A DNA stretch of 64,000 nt from Marsupella aquatica. Its lineage: Eukaryota > Marchantiophyta. The notes beneath the pieces were generated by a model. That model was not told the DNA's origin. It searched no databases and worked only from the letters and a program-made list of their open reading frames with translations. The stretch is taken from positions 13,268,001 through 13,332,000 of the forward strand of contig OZ316899.1 in assembly GCA_973895155.1 (NCBI GenBank), read 5' to 3'. The position numbers and the translations under genes are program-made. This document shows, in pieces, positions 20,626 to 31,322 of the stretch; position 1 is the first letter of the stretch; each line of letters starts with the position of its first letter.

Positions 20626-23600
20626 TTTCTTTGACTCACATTCCAAATCACCATGGTTGAAATTATCTATCTCCTGCTGTAGATTTGTTATGATGAGCTG
20701 ATGAGATGCAATGTCATTTCAAAGATCATTGATGACTTTGTTCTTCTTCTGAAGTTCTGCCACTTCATTATGTTGAACTTCTCTTTGGGCAAGTTGTTGA
20801 GCCAGCTTCTCAATTTCTTCCATCTTGTCAAACAATTGAACCTTGTACTCATTCATCTCAGAATTGCTTGTCGATTCCATGTGCCTCTTTTCTAGCAATT
20901 TTATCTTCAATTCAACCTCTTGTAGTTTTGCCTTGTACCTTTCAATGGTGCCAGATTCACAAAGCTCAACTGCAGATTTTGTGGAAAGATTCTTCTCAAT
21001 GAGATTGCCAACCTCTACTCTCAAACTCTTGCATACATGTTGCATGCTCATTCGCTCCTTGTTCGGGTTCAAAGTATCAATGTTGATTACATGTGGAGTT
21101 CTACTCCCAACGCCTGAAAGGTTTCATTGGTTTTCTTTTGTTGGTAGACTCCACACTGCTCGGTGTGGTTGATGCCTCAGGCTTCACAAAAAATTGTGAA
21201 ATAGTAGTTGTTTTCTCCTTTTGTTGCATATTGCCCTGTTGCGCATCATCCATCTTTCTTTTGCACCCCTTGTTGGAAGTACCGATTGGAACATCTTTCT
21301 TTGCACTTTTGCCTCTATTTGTTGCAATAACATGCACTGATTCATGCACCTGATGGGTCACCTTGCCATCATTATTTTCCCAACGGTAATCCACTTTCCA
21401 ATTAAGAATGAACTCTGCAATCAAACATCAAAGAAATGGAGGACAAACAGGTCCAATTTTCCTATTTGCCTTGTTTGGAGCATATTCTCAAAATCTTTGT
21501 TGCCAATGCGTGGCAACCGCTCAATGTGTTACCTTTGAGATAGTAAATTTCTCCTTGACCAAGATCTTGTTTCCCACATTTCCGGATCATCAAAAAGCAT
21601 TCGTGCAAATTTTTGGAACTCTGCTTTGGGCATCAAAATCTCCAATTCTTTTGCATTGATGGGCCACTCATCATGAGGAGGTTTGACATTTTCTGCTACA
21701 ATATTCCATTCCAAATCGATACTGCCATCCTCCAACTTTGTTGTGTTTTGCAAGGAGTTTTTGCTAGCCATAGCAGTATTACAAACATTGGGTTCCGACT
21801 CATCTTCCGGCCCAATTATTGGAGGTAGCAAGTTTCCATAAACATCATGATCAAAATCATTGTAGTAAGCATCTTGAGCGTCTTGCATGATTATAGGATC
21901 ATATTTCACATTTGTATCTTTGTCATCATCATCAGATTCCAAATCCTAGCGTGGCATGTTTGCACAATCTACAAACATAAAAACAAATTTAGAACAAACT
22001 CAAATATTCATCAAAACAAAATATACAACAATATAAACATATCACTTCATATAAACCATGTCAATGTTAATGCCTTCATGAGGCAATTGTTGGGTCAACC
22101 TTGTAATCTCTAAGATAAGGACTATTTTATGCAAATAGTCTACAATTCTGAAAGGTTCGAATCATCTTCAAACTCCAAAAGACACAATCCTGCCTTTTCT
22201 TAACGTCTGTGGCCATCATATCACAAACCATAGCTTCCAATTTAGGACCATGTTCCAATGCATTCCAACCCCTACCCAACCACCGTGTTCTCATGGATGC
22301 TCCATCCCAATTCTCTAAAAATAGACTCTCAAAAATGTTGCCCAAAGCATATATATCAGTTGCTTGGCTATACTCTACTGGAGTGGGCGAAACAAGCTCA
22401 GGAGTCAATTGTGGATATTGTTTTTGATAGGCTACAACTTTATCTACAGGAGTAGACCACATTCGATTCTCTGGTAATTTGCACTGTGACTTATGTTTGG
22501 ACAAGCCAAAATCACATAAGCCAATATACACCCTGATAGCTACATCCTCCTCATAGTCAAAATGAAGAAGAATATTTCCAAAGTGAAGATCACAATGAAA
22601 TCGTCCGTGGTCATGCAAATATTGTAGCGTCTCAAGCAACGCCAAGGAGATCCCCAAACGGTTCTCCAGAAAAAGTTTCTTCTCAGAAACAAACTTAAAA
22701 TCAATGTTGGAGGTACCCTGTGATTTCCCTTTGCTCTTTGACCATAATTAGCACTTATCTATGAAGCTTCCCAAATCACCTCCATTGTAGTGATCATAAA
22801 CAAGTCTTGGCGGATCATCAATAGTCATTGCCAAAGCCCCAACAATTCCCTTGTGATTCAATCCTCCCATAAGCATTTCCTGTAATGCATCTGTTCTTCT
22901 CTTCTGCTTATCACCTTTTTGAATCTTTTAGCGACTAGTGTGACATTTATCGGAATAAGAGGACAATCTAAAACGTGACAAGTGTAAACCTCTCCTTGAA
23001 CACCTTTCCCGATGGAATTTGCATTTTCAACCTCTCAGGCTTAAGGAAATGAATACTCCTAACCTCCGGGACTACACGTGATGGACGTGTTCCTTTTGAA
23101 TCACTTTTGATACTGACATCCCCAAACTGCATCACCTTGTTTGCATATTTGACGTTACTTTCTGCTTTTGCCATTACCAACTCTTTACTCCAAGTTGATA
23201 ACAAACTCCTCTTGTGCTTATACATCCCAGGGTTTTCAAGTAATGTACTATCATCCTAACTCAATTTGGCCACCAACACATCCCAAATATTCATCTCCAA
23301 GTTCAATGCCACATTGTCAATAAATCCAGTTGGTTTCTCACAATCAACTAGAAATGCCTCCATCTGTTCTCCTGTGAAATTCTCTTCATCCTCCACATTT
23401 TCACGCATACAACGGGTTATCTCGCTCACAAACTTCTTGTATCCCTTCAGACCGTGCCTGGTGAACTCCTTCTCAAACGCATTTGTCTCATATTGATGTG
23501 GTTGAGTGTAACGATACAGTACTCCTTTCCATATTGCCACTACCACGTTGAATCAAACATGTTTGACCTCAATATTCCCCCCTCTTTTTTCCTCTTCCCA

Positions 23601-23752
23601 ATCACTTTGGTCGGAGTTACTGCATACTCAAGAGCCTTTTGTGCATTCCTGAGTGACTCAAGAGCAATCCTATCCGGTTCACCCCCCTCATCCAAAACTT
23701 TCGTGATTGTTTCCAACAATTGTCTATATTCTACACAAAAATGAGACTCCAT
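20622..23752 (-). pseudogene. Kinase / coiled-coil gene carried by the composite transposon (5' part)
   Basis: Read leftwards: an unrecognised N-terminal region (23752-23225), a protein kinase domain (about 23000-22130), an acidic linker (21942-21529), a basic segment (21424-21101) and a coiled coil (21072-20719). Kinase marks are a VAKRFKK lysine segment, HCDLHFGN in place of HRDLxxxN, CDFGLSK, TPELVSP and DIYALG. Plausible introns include AAAG|GTAAC near 21.53 kb and GCAG|AG near 21.42 kb. Breaks include a TAA after FIDKC, a shift in an A-run before KGDKQ and a TGA near 20718. The gene continues at 11072 beyond the inserted retrotransposon. Its exact function is unknown. Confidence 0.65.
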
Positions 23753-23962
23753 TGTGGCTTCACCAGAATGATACGTGATGAAAGGAGTAAAACCTTACCA
23801 CTCCAAAATAATTCTTCCAATAAATTGTCGACAGAAACCCTGAAATTCACGGATCGACGTGAATTGTTATGCACTATCTCTCCCATTTCATACTTTTATT
23901 CCATTTCATTCTTATTAATGTTTTGAATGTCGCAACGATAAAAGAAGGGAGAACACAATTGT

Positions 23963-24290
23963 AAATTATCCCATGCCGAGCCGAAGCTCCAAACATAGGC
24001 ACACAAGTTTTCTTTTCTTTCAAGGTTATAACATTCTTACTTCAATCTAGGTGATATCTATAATTTAACAACCATTTGTTGATCGAGTGAAAACATTTTC
24101 AACGAATCGTGACACCCATGCAAAATATCACATGTTGAGCCGAAACTCCAAGCCTGCATACATGGGTTTCTCTATCGCCATAAATGTTTCACTCAATTTA
24201 CAAATGATCATAAATTGTTAAGGTGATATTAAATGACTCATGTACAAAATATCACATGTCGAGCCAAAGCTCCAAACACACGCGTACAGG
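23963..24290 (-). repeat. Right subterminal repeats (three copies)
   Basis: Copies near 23963-24003, 24121-24165 and 24241-24290 contain ATATCACATG(T/C)(T/C)GAGCC followed by AAAGCTCC-like words. They are inverted relative to the copies at 5.48-5.82 kb, with comparable spacing (about 120 and 160-180 bp). GGAGGGATAT also occurs in both end regions. Confidence 0.65.
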
Positions 24291-24534
24291 ATTCTCTTTA
24301 TATCCCTCCATTTATCTAAAAATAAAGTTATAAATTACAAAGGAAACACAAGTGAACCAATACAATACAAAATACAAAACATAACCAAAAACAAAACCAA
24401 ACATAAAACTAAAAACAAAACCTACCTTATCTCTTCCTCTCCTCCTCCTCCCCTCCTTCTCCTCCCCGACTCCTCCACTCTCCTTCCCTTCACTCCTCCT
24501 CTTGCAAAAGAAGACAATGAGGGAGGAGGTTGGG

Positions 24535-25061
24535 AGTCGCGGAACTCGACTACCTTAACATTTAGCTCCGGCGTCGCTGACTCCGACGCTGAGCTCCCTT
24601 ATGGTCCAGGCCCGGATAGGCCATCCGGGGAGGACTTAGCATCGGGAGACTTGTGGGCAATGAGACGTGGCATTGGCGAGGCAAGGGGCCAAGCTGGGGA
24701 CACACACTAAGGACTTGGACTAGCCTATGGCTGGTCAGGTCAAGGGGAAATGGGTCGGGCTCAAGGATGGCCGTTCGGACCGTCGGATGGACTTTGAGTT
24801 CTGAGGGCTTGGGAGTGAGCTCCTCTTGGGCCCAAGGCCAATGGAGTTGACGCCATTGGCAACGGACGCTTGGGGCGCAAGTTGTGGCTCAATCCGGGTT
24901 GGGCCAGTTGAGGGCCCCGAGCGGCGATCAGACCTGAGGGCCTAGGCATGAGCACTGGGTCGGCCCGGTCACAATGGGCTAAGGCACTCCGCTTGCGGAT
25001 GCCTATCAAGAAAGTTATGGGCGTTGCCAGTTGGTGGCGCGCCCATTATGCGCGATGGGAT
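24535..25061 (+). repeat. Chromovirus LTR copy 2 (fused to pol)
   Basis: Matches 27236 onward and 2723 onward from AGTCGCGGAACTCGACTACC to GCGCGATGGGATC. At 25062 the LTR sequence stops and RNase H coding sequence begins, so LTR 3' end, primer site, gag, protease and RT are deleted. Confidence 0.8.
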
Positions 25062-25062
25062 C

Positions 25063-26797
25063 TATGCGTTGAAGAAGTGGGAGATTTACCTTAAGAACGG
25101 TCCCAAAGTGGTCATCCACACAGATAGCTCGCCGGTCGGGTACTTCAGTTCTAAGCCAAGACTGAACCCCAAGAAAATGCGCTGGCAGATGTTCTTGGCG
25201 AATTTCAATTTCGAAGTCCGCCACGTTCTAGGGAAGACAAATACGGCAGCGGACGCGTTATCGCGTAAGGACCAACATCGTGTCAATGGGATCACGATGC
25301 TCGAATCCGAGTGGCCAAAGGTTCTGGCTGCGGCGTACGGGGATGACAGGTTAGCTAAGGAATGGCAAAGCAATGGGGGTAGCCAAGGCAAGGTAAGGCA
25401 CGTATTGTTGGGTTGGATAAGACGCATAATGTCCAGTTATGGCGATACAAGCAGAGGCGTGTGTACATACCGGAGTCTCTAAGGTTAGAGGTTCTGCAAA
25501 AGTACCACGACTCGCCTTGGGGAGGGCATGGAGGACAAGCCGTTACGTATTGCATCATGTCGCAAGATGTGTATTGGCCGGACATGAAGCAATCGGTCCT
25601 TCAACACGTGCAAAGTTGTTACTTGTGCCAAAAGAATCAAACGGTCTATAGGGCAAAAGGAGGACTACTACAACCCTTACCAGTAGCTGCGGCTCCATGG
25701 GAGTCTATCTCCATGGACTTCATTGTTGGGTTACCTGAGTACCACGGCAGTAACTCCATCTTAACAATTGTGGATTGTTTTTCCAAGTGGCATATTTCTT
25801 GCCTACTACGAAGATGGTTTTGGCCCGAGAGGTTGCCGGTCTAGTATTTGACAATGTCTTCCGACAGTGGGGATTGCCGTTGCATATCCTGTCAGATCGC
25901 GATACCAAGTGCACGGGCCATTCTGGAAGGCGTTGTTCCGGTTATCCGGAACGGACCTGACCAGGGGATCAGTGTATCATCATGAGACAGATGGCCAAAC
26001 AGAACGGGTTAATGGTATCGTGGAGGACTACTTGCGTCACTTTGTGACGGCCAATCAAAAGGATTGGGCAAAGCACTTAACGATGGCCGAGTTTAGGTAT
26101 AACTCGACCAAACATTCGGCGACGAGGTTTGCGCCGTTTGTGTTGGCCATAGGGAGGACACCAAGGGCGCCCTCCTGGTTTATAAATCCGGAAGCTTGGC
26201 GGACGAAAAGCAAGGTTCCTTCTGTGAACGAGTTTATTCGAGCGGTGCCTAGTTGTGGAAGCGGCTACCAAGTGTATGACCCTTGCCCTAAGTCGGTACA
26301 AGGAGCAAGGGGATAAACATCGACGCCAGGTAAGCTTTGAAATTGGGGAGAGCGTCTGGTTGCAGTTGAGACCTGAGCAATACCACGGGAACATAAGTAG
26401 GAAGCTAGCTCCTAGATATGCGGGGCCCTATCGCATCATACGATGGGCCCACAAGGATAATCCGGTTTTGGTGGTGTTGGAGACACCCAAGGAAATGGGC
26501 GTGGGCAAAAGCTACCATGTTAGCCAGCTCAAGAAGTTTGTCAAAGACGATGATCCCAACCGGGATCAGGCCTTGCGTCCGGACGCCATGCTGGTGGAGG
26601 ACACGGAGGAGTTTGAGGTGGAGGAAATTCTGGACCACCGTTACAAACGCAAGTTGGGAAGGCAAATCTTAGAGTATTTGGTGAAGTGGGCTGGCTACGA
26701 CCAGGTCGAGAGTACTTGGGAACCGGAGGAAAATTTGGGTAATGCCTCAGAGATCCTTGGAAGCTATCGTAAGCAAAGTGGCCTACCGCCGTTGTGA
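25063..26797 (+). pseudogene. Chromovirus pol fragment: RNase H, integrase, chromodomain
   Basis: Read in successive frames: RNase H end (VIHTDSSPVGYFSS, EVRHVLGKTNTAADALSR), integrase zinc part (HDSPWGGHGG, SCYLCQKNQ), core (SMDFIVGLPEYHGSNSILTI, LSDRDTKCTG, HHETDGQTERVNGIVEDYL) and C-terminal part (IGESVWLQLRPEQYHG, KLAPRYAGPYRI). The chromodomain is at the end: EFEVEEILDHR, YLVKWAGYDQVESTWEPEENL. Shifts near 25.42, 25.83 and 26.29 kb make it non-functional. The chromodomain identifies a Ty3/gypsy chromovirus; it targets integration to methylated-histone chromatin. RT is missing through the deletion at 25062. Confidence 0.88.
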
Positions 26798-27222
26798 ACG
26801 GGTACAGGCAACTGTAATTACCTTTGTGAGTTGTATCCTAGTTTCACTCCTCTCGGCCTCTTAAGGATAAAGTTGGATTGCGTTGGTGCTAGAGGTTGTT
26901 GGGCGGCCGATTTGCTTTTTGCGAGTGGAAGTTGATGGTGCCCGCCCTACATCTGTGGGCGGGCTAGTTTGAACCAAAGGGGAGCGCCCCAAGGGGAGGA
27001 CAATGGGTTTGACGAGTTTGGAGTTAGCTTACCCGTTTGGATTGACATCCTACTTGGATGAGTGGGATAGGTTGGAATTTCCTAAGTTTGGAATGCGCAT
27101 ACCAACCTGGCTTGCATCAGCCTTATGGGCAAACCATTTGTTACCTCATAAAAATTTGAAGACCCAAAGTGGTCTAGGCGTGTTGGAACATTTACTGAGG
27201 TCGCGCGGACGTGACCATTTTT

Positions 27223-27231
27223 AAGGGGGGG
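27223..27231 (+). promoter_or_regulatory. Polypurine tract of the chromovirus
   Basis: AAGGGGGGG directly precedes TGCAAGTCGCGG, the start of the 3' LTR. It defines the LTR start at 27232. Confidence 0.7.
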
Positions 27232-28070
27232 TGCAAGTCGCGGAACTCGACTACCTTAACACTTAGCTCCGGCGTCGCTGACTCCGACGCCAAGCTCCCT
27301 TATGGTCTAGGCCCGGATAGGCCATCCGGGGAGGACTTAGCATGGGGAGACTTGTGGGCAATGAGACGTGGCACTAGCAAGGCAAGGGGCCAAGCTGGGA
27401 ACACACACTAAGGACTTGGACTAGCCTATGGCTGGTCGGGTCAAGGGGAAATGGGTCGGGCTCAAGGATGGCCGTCCGGACCATTGGATGGACTTTGAGT
27501 TCTAAGGGCTTGGGAGTGAGCTCCTCTTGGGCCCAAGGCCAATGGAGTTGACGCCATTGGTAACGGACGCTTGGGGCGCAAGTTGTGGCCCGATCTGGGT
27601 TGCGCCGGTTGGGGGCCCTGAGAGGCGATCAGACCTGAGGGCCTAGGCATGAGCACTGGGTCGTCCCGGTCACAACGGGCTAAGGCACTCCGCTTGCGGA
27701 TGCCTATCAAGAAAGTTATGGGCGTTGCCAGTTGGTGGCGCACCCATTATGCGCGATGGGATCCGGGTTGGGGGCCAAATGTTTAGGGACCAAAGCTGGT
27801 CCGGGGGTGGCAGGTCTCCAGAAGCATATATGAGGGGAGTGGTGTCTCCCTGGGGGCTAAGGCCGAGCCGAAGTCGTGAGACGCGGCGGTCGCGACACTA
27901 AGGGAAACCGCCAAACGGAAATGGCGATATCTCCCCAACGGGAAGTCCGTTGGAGGACTTCTTGGGTGCGTTGGAAAGCTCTTGAGGAGGGCTACGCCCT
28001 CCTGAGCTCAGATGGGTCTAGGGCTGCCATGAGTTCTCATGGTTTGCGGGTGTTAGCTCATCCCGGCTGC
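27232..28070 (+). repeat. Chromovirus 3' LTR (start certain, end uncertain)
   Basis: Starts TGCAAGTCGCGG after the polypurine tract and shares about 570 bp with the 2723 copy. It then continues into a block (27801-28062) that is repeated at 28426-28686. The true LTR end could not be fixed because the other copies are truncated or diverge; it may extend to about 28.9 kb. Confidence 0.7.
27801..28062 (+). repeat. 262-bp direct repeat, first copy
   Basis: From CCGGGGGTGGCAG through AGCATATATGAGGGGAGTGG and GGAAACCGCCAAACGGAAA to GGGTGTTAGCTC. It matches 28426-28686 with about ten percent differences. The two copies flank a C-rich tract. Confidence 0.8.
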
Positions 28071-28074
28071 AAGT

Positions 28075-28345
28075 CCGACCAAGCAACCTCCGCTCGACCC
28101 TCACCCCTGACTGCCAGCCCGACCTTTCACCCCAACCTTTCACCCGACCTCCGCCCGACCTTTCACCTTGGACCCCGCCCCCGACTAACAGCCTAACCCC
28201 TAAACCTGAATCCCCGCCCCCGACTGACTATTGACTCCCGAACCCCCGACCGACCTACTCCCTCCTGATCGCCTTCACCGCCCACCCCCAACTCCCGTTG
28301 ACTCCCTCTGCCCGACCCAACTCTCACCCGACCCGACCATAGTTA
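28075..28345. repeat. C-rich minisatellite
   Basis: Degenerate units of CCCGACCTTTCACC and CCCCCGACTGAC. The words resemble the reverse complement of the G-rich minisatellite at 3461-3905, although the flanking LTR copies are in the same orientation. Confidence 0.7.
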
Positions 28346-28425
28346 CCTGGCCGGGATCGATTGGGACTACATGTGTCGGATATCGGTCGCCAATGCCCCA
28401 ATTTGTCCGACAAGTTCAAACTGGG

Positions 28426-28686
28426 CCGGGGGTGGCAGATCTCCAGAAGCATATATGAGGGGAGTGGTGTCTCCCTGGGGGCTAAGGGCAAGCCGAAGTC
28501 GTGAGCCGCGGCGGTCACGACACTAAGGGAAACCGCCAAACGGAAACGACTATATCTTCCCAACGAGAAGTCCATTGGAGGACTTCTTGGGTGTGTTGGA
28601 AAGCTCTCAAGAAGGGCTATGCCCTACTGAGATCAGCTGGGTCTGGGGGCACCATGGGTTCTTGGGGTTTGTGGGTGTTAACTCGC
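28426..28686 (+). repeat. 262-bp direct repeat, second copy
   Basis: Partner of 27801-28062. Both copies contain GCATATATGAGGGGAGTGG, a possible TATA-like element of the LTR promoter. Confidence 0.75.
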
Positions 28687-28689
28687 CCG

Positions 28690-29300
28690 CTTGCCAAATC
28701 CTGCCGAACAGCAGCCAAGCCGCGTTTAGTCTCCCAAGGGAGCTTGTGTTGGGGAGGCAAGGCCAAGTATGTGTGGAGGTTGAGTTCCAAGAGTTTTTGG
28801 CCCTAGACCATCAGTGAGGCGAATCAAGAGTTGGTTGCTAGAGCCGGGTCTTTCCTGGTCCCGGCTTGTTGGGACAAGCTTTAGGACAAGCTACGCTAAT
28901 TGGGCCATGAGCATGTCCTGGGGTTAGGGCGGTCAGTTGGTGATGGATAGGTATGAGGGGAAACCCGGGCCGCGCTCAAGGAAGGAGCTCTTTTGGACGA
29001 ACAGTGGGCGTGGGTCCGGGTTCCGGCTTATGGCATCGGGAGGACCTATTGCTGACCCTCTTGTTGTGGGATGGACGGATCCCACGAGACTTGTTTCTTA
29101 TGCTTTGGCCTTGGGATTTCAGCTTCGGGCAATGATTTGGCCAATTCCCGGTCAATAGAGTCCGCATCGGTGGGGGCAGCATCGGCTCCCTACTTAGTTG
29201 GAGCCGTATTCTCCATATCCTCCGAACCAATGGCCCGTTCTTGTTGTTCCTCTGCCGGGGTGCCAGAGAGGCTCGGGGTGGCTCCGTCTATATATCACTA
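28690..29300. other. Chromovirus-associated sequence, no gene recognised
   Basis: GC-richer sequence with short open frames on both strands and no motif. It probably represents the distal LTR or leader of the chromovirus, truncated at about 29300 where the second DNMT-gypsy copy begins. Confidence 0.4.
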
Positions 29301-30421
29301 CGCATGGTCCCCACCACAGGTCCAACATCCTGACTGTTGACCATCATAGGAAGGCACAGGTCTCTGATTGGTAGATTCTTGTGCAGTGGGATTCTCCCTC
29401 TGGCTCTTGCGTGCAGTAGGCTGTGATGTGGGTGTAGATGCAGCCTTTGGTGCTTCCTTGGAAAATCCGGAAGTCATCACTTTTTAATTCACCATATTGA
29501 GCTCAATGCACTCAGAAAGTGTAAAAATAATTGCCAATGTGGGATTTGCATCCCTAAGCAGAGTGACATCTCTCACTCTACATTGCAATTATCTGTCCTG
29601 AATTGCATACCAAAACTGGACTGCATGGGCCTCTGTCACTCCCTTGGTGACAATATCAATCTGTGCATATGAGTGTATGCCTCACATAGACTCTCTCCAG
29701 TCTTGCGCTGAAACTCCTAAAGACCCTTCAACTTATCAGTTCTCACACCCTGATAGTTTTGCTTTTGTACGTCAAAGAACTCCATCACAAGGTTAAATGC
29801 TGGCGCAGCTCCAATCCCTGCCATAATTGCATCGGTAGGAGTAACGGTCGATGCTGCTAGAGTGCTACTAGTGGATGGTGTGCCACTCTGGCTAGTGCTG
29901 CTGGAAGAAGCAGCAGTTGTGGCAATGGGTTGGGCGCCGCACTAGTGCCATAGGTGATGGACATGTAATTAGGCAACCAATGCTGCCTCCATCCCTCAAT
30001 CTTAACCAAATGAGCCTTCCAAAACTCATGGTAATCATCCATGGGTGGCCCCTCCAAATGTTGAAATAATCCCTTCCATGCCATGAAAGGGGTAAAGAAC
30101 GTGGCATTACGCAATGTTTGCATATTGCACCACGTATCAAACTCTTGGATGAAGTCATCAAGATCAATCGTGCCAACTTCACTAGAGTATCGTCATGGTT
30201 CCTTCGTAGCCCCGTACATCTCTTCCATATCCCACAACAAAGGTGCAATCATCTGATGATGAGGAGAACTGGTCAAAGAGTCCTCATCATAATCACTGTT
30301 TGAAGTTGTGCTGTTGACTACTACCAATGTTGTTGGCCAAAATTGCACCCCACTTTGAGTGAAACCAGTCTGCCATCCATCGGGTAGCCCCGCAGCACCA
30401 GAACAATCCGTGATGACCAAT
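29300..30421 (-). pseudogene. Gag remnant of the second DNMT-gypsy copy
   Basis: On the minus strand this follows the gag of copy 1 closely: start region (TTGGTCATCACGGATTG), GLPDGWQTGF, SSPHHQMIAPLLWDMEEMYG, FMAWKGLFQHLEG, MDDYHEFWKAHLV, and at the far end CWTCGGDHA near 29.3 kb. Several stops and shifts break it. The copy is truncated inside the first zinc knuckle, so protease, methyltransferase and RT are absent. The CACTA element at 30422 separates it from its leader. Confidence 0.85.
30419..30421. repeat. CACTA target-site duplication AAT, left
   Basis: AAT immediately left of CACTAGTAG; repeated at 47655-47657. Confidence 0.85.
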
Positions 30422-30439
30422 CACTAGTAGAAACCGGGG

Positions 30440-30830
30440 GGTATTTAGACCCCATTAAACGACTATTCAATACCGTATAGGACTTGGAAACGACTGGGAA
30501 GGACTCTAGTCCTTTATAGGACTGCGAGTCGTATGTTTTGTTACTATAATCAACTGAGTCCTTTATAGAACTGGTTTATAAGTCGTTTAATAGACTGGAT
30601 TTTCAGTCTATTTTAGTCTTTGTGTGGGTAGCTTTGGTGAGTCTTTTTCAGTCTTTTATGGGCTGCGATGGTGAGTCGTTGGGAACAACTCAAAAGGTTA
30701 TGGAGGGTAGTCTTTAAATATACTTTGTGGGTTTATAAAATGACTAAAGTAGACACTTTGTGGGGGTTTATAAAACGACTAAAGTAGACACTTTGTGGGG
30801 TATGTACAAGTCTTTCATGTCAACTGGAAA
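30440..30830. repeat. CACTA subterminal repeats, 3' side
   Basis: Repeated words such as AGTCCTTTATA, GACTGG and AGTCGT in both orientations, plus a direct repeat of AAAATGACTAAAGTAGACAC / AAAACGACTAAAGTAGACAC near 30.74-30.79 kb. Known role in the family is binding of TNPA. Confidence 0.65.
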
Positions 30831-31322
30831 TGAGTGATGAAGACCCCACTATACTACTTGGAATGAACTCACTCTTGTGCACAAATAACACATTTCATTC
30901 ATGTTTTATTGTGTACTTGGAATGAACTCACTCTATAAGGTCACCATTCACCATGTTAACATTAGAACCTCACACAAATTTTCAGAAAGCCATCTTCTAT
31001 ACCATGTACACTAATATGAATTCACAGATTCAAACATCATAGACTACAAAGAAGGTCACAAAGCATTCGTCTATACCATACACACTAATACTGAATTGAT
31101 ACAAAACAGATTCAAGTATCATAGACAATCACCATAGAGCCATAGTTTGACATCAATCACTTGTTTCATACATACAGAATTCAGAAATATCAATGTCACA
31201 CACAACGGCTCCTTCATCCTCTTTACCAAATGGAAAAATTGGTACAGATATTTCTTGGATTTTTCCAAGGCAATGTCAAAATGTAACACAATTCACATGA
31301 TTCTATCTACACTTGTATTCAG

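Larger units (their letters stand above)
5325..24534. mobile_element. Composite hAT-like transposon with two convergent genes
   Basis: Both ends carry three related repeats in inverted orientation with similar spacing: left near 5484, 5612 and 5781; right near 24241, 24121 and 23963. A rightward hAT transposase starts inside the left end and a leftward kinase/RING gene starts inside the right end. The outermost termini and the target duplication could not be fixed; the left border abuts a CACTA end and the right border abuts a chromovirus LTR. Without the nested 9.55-kb retrotransposon the unit is about 9.6 kb. The boundaries given are outer limits. Confidence 0.55.
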
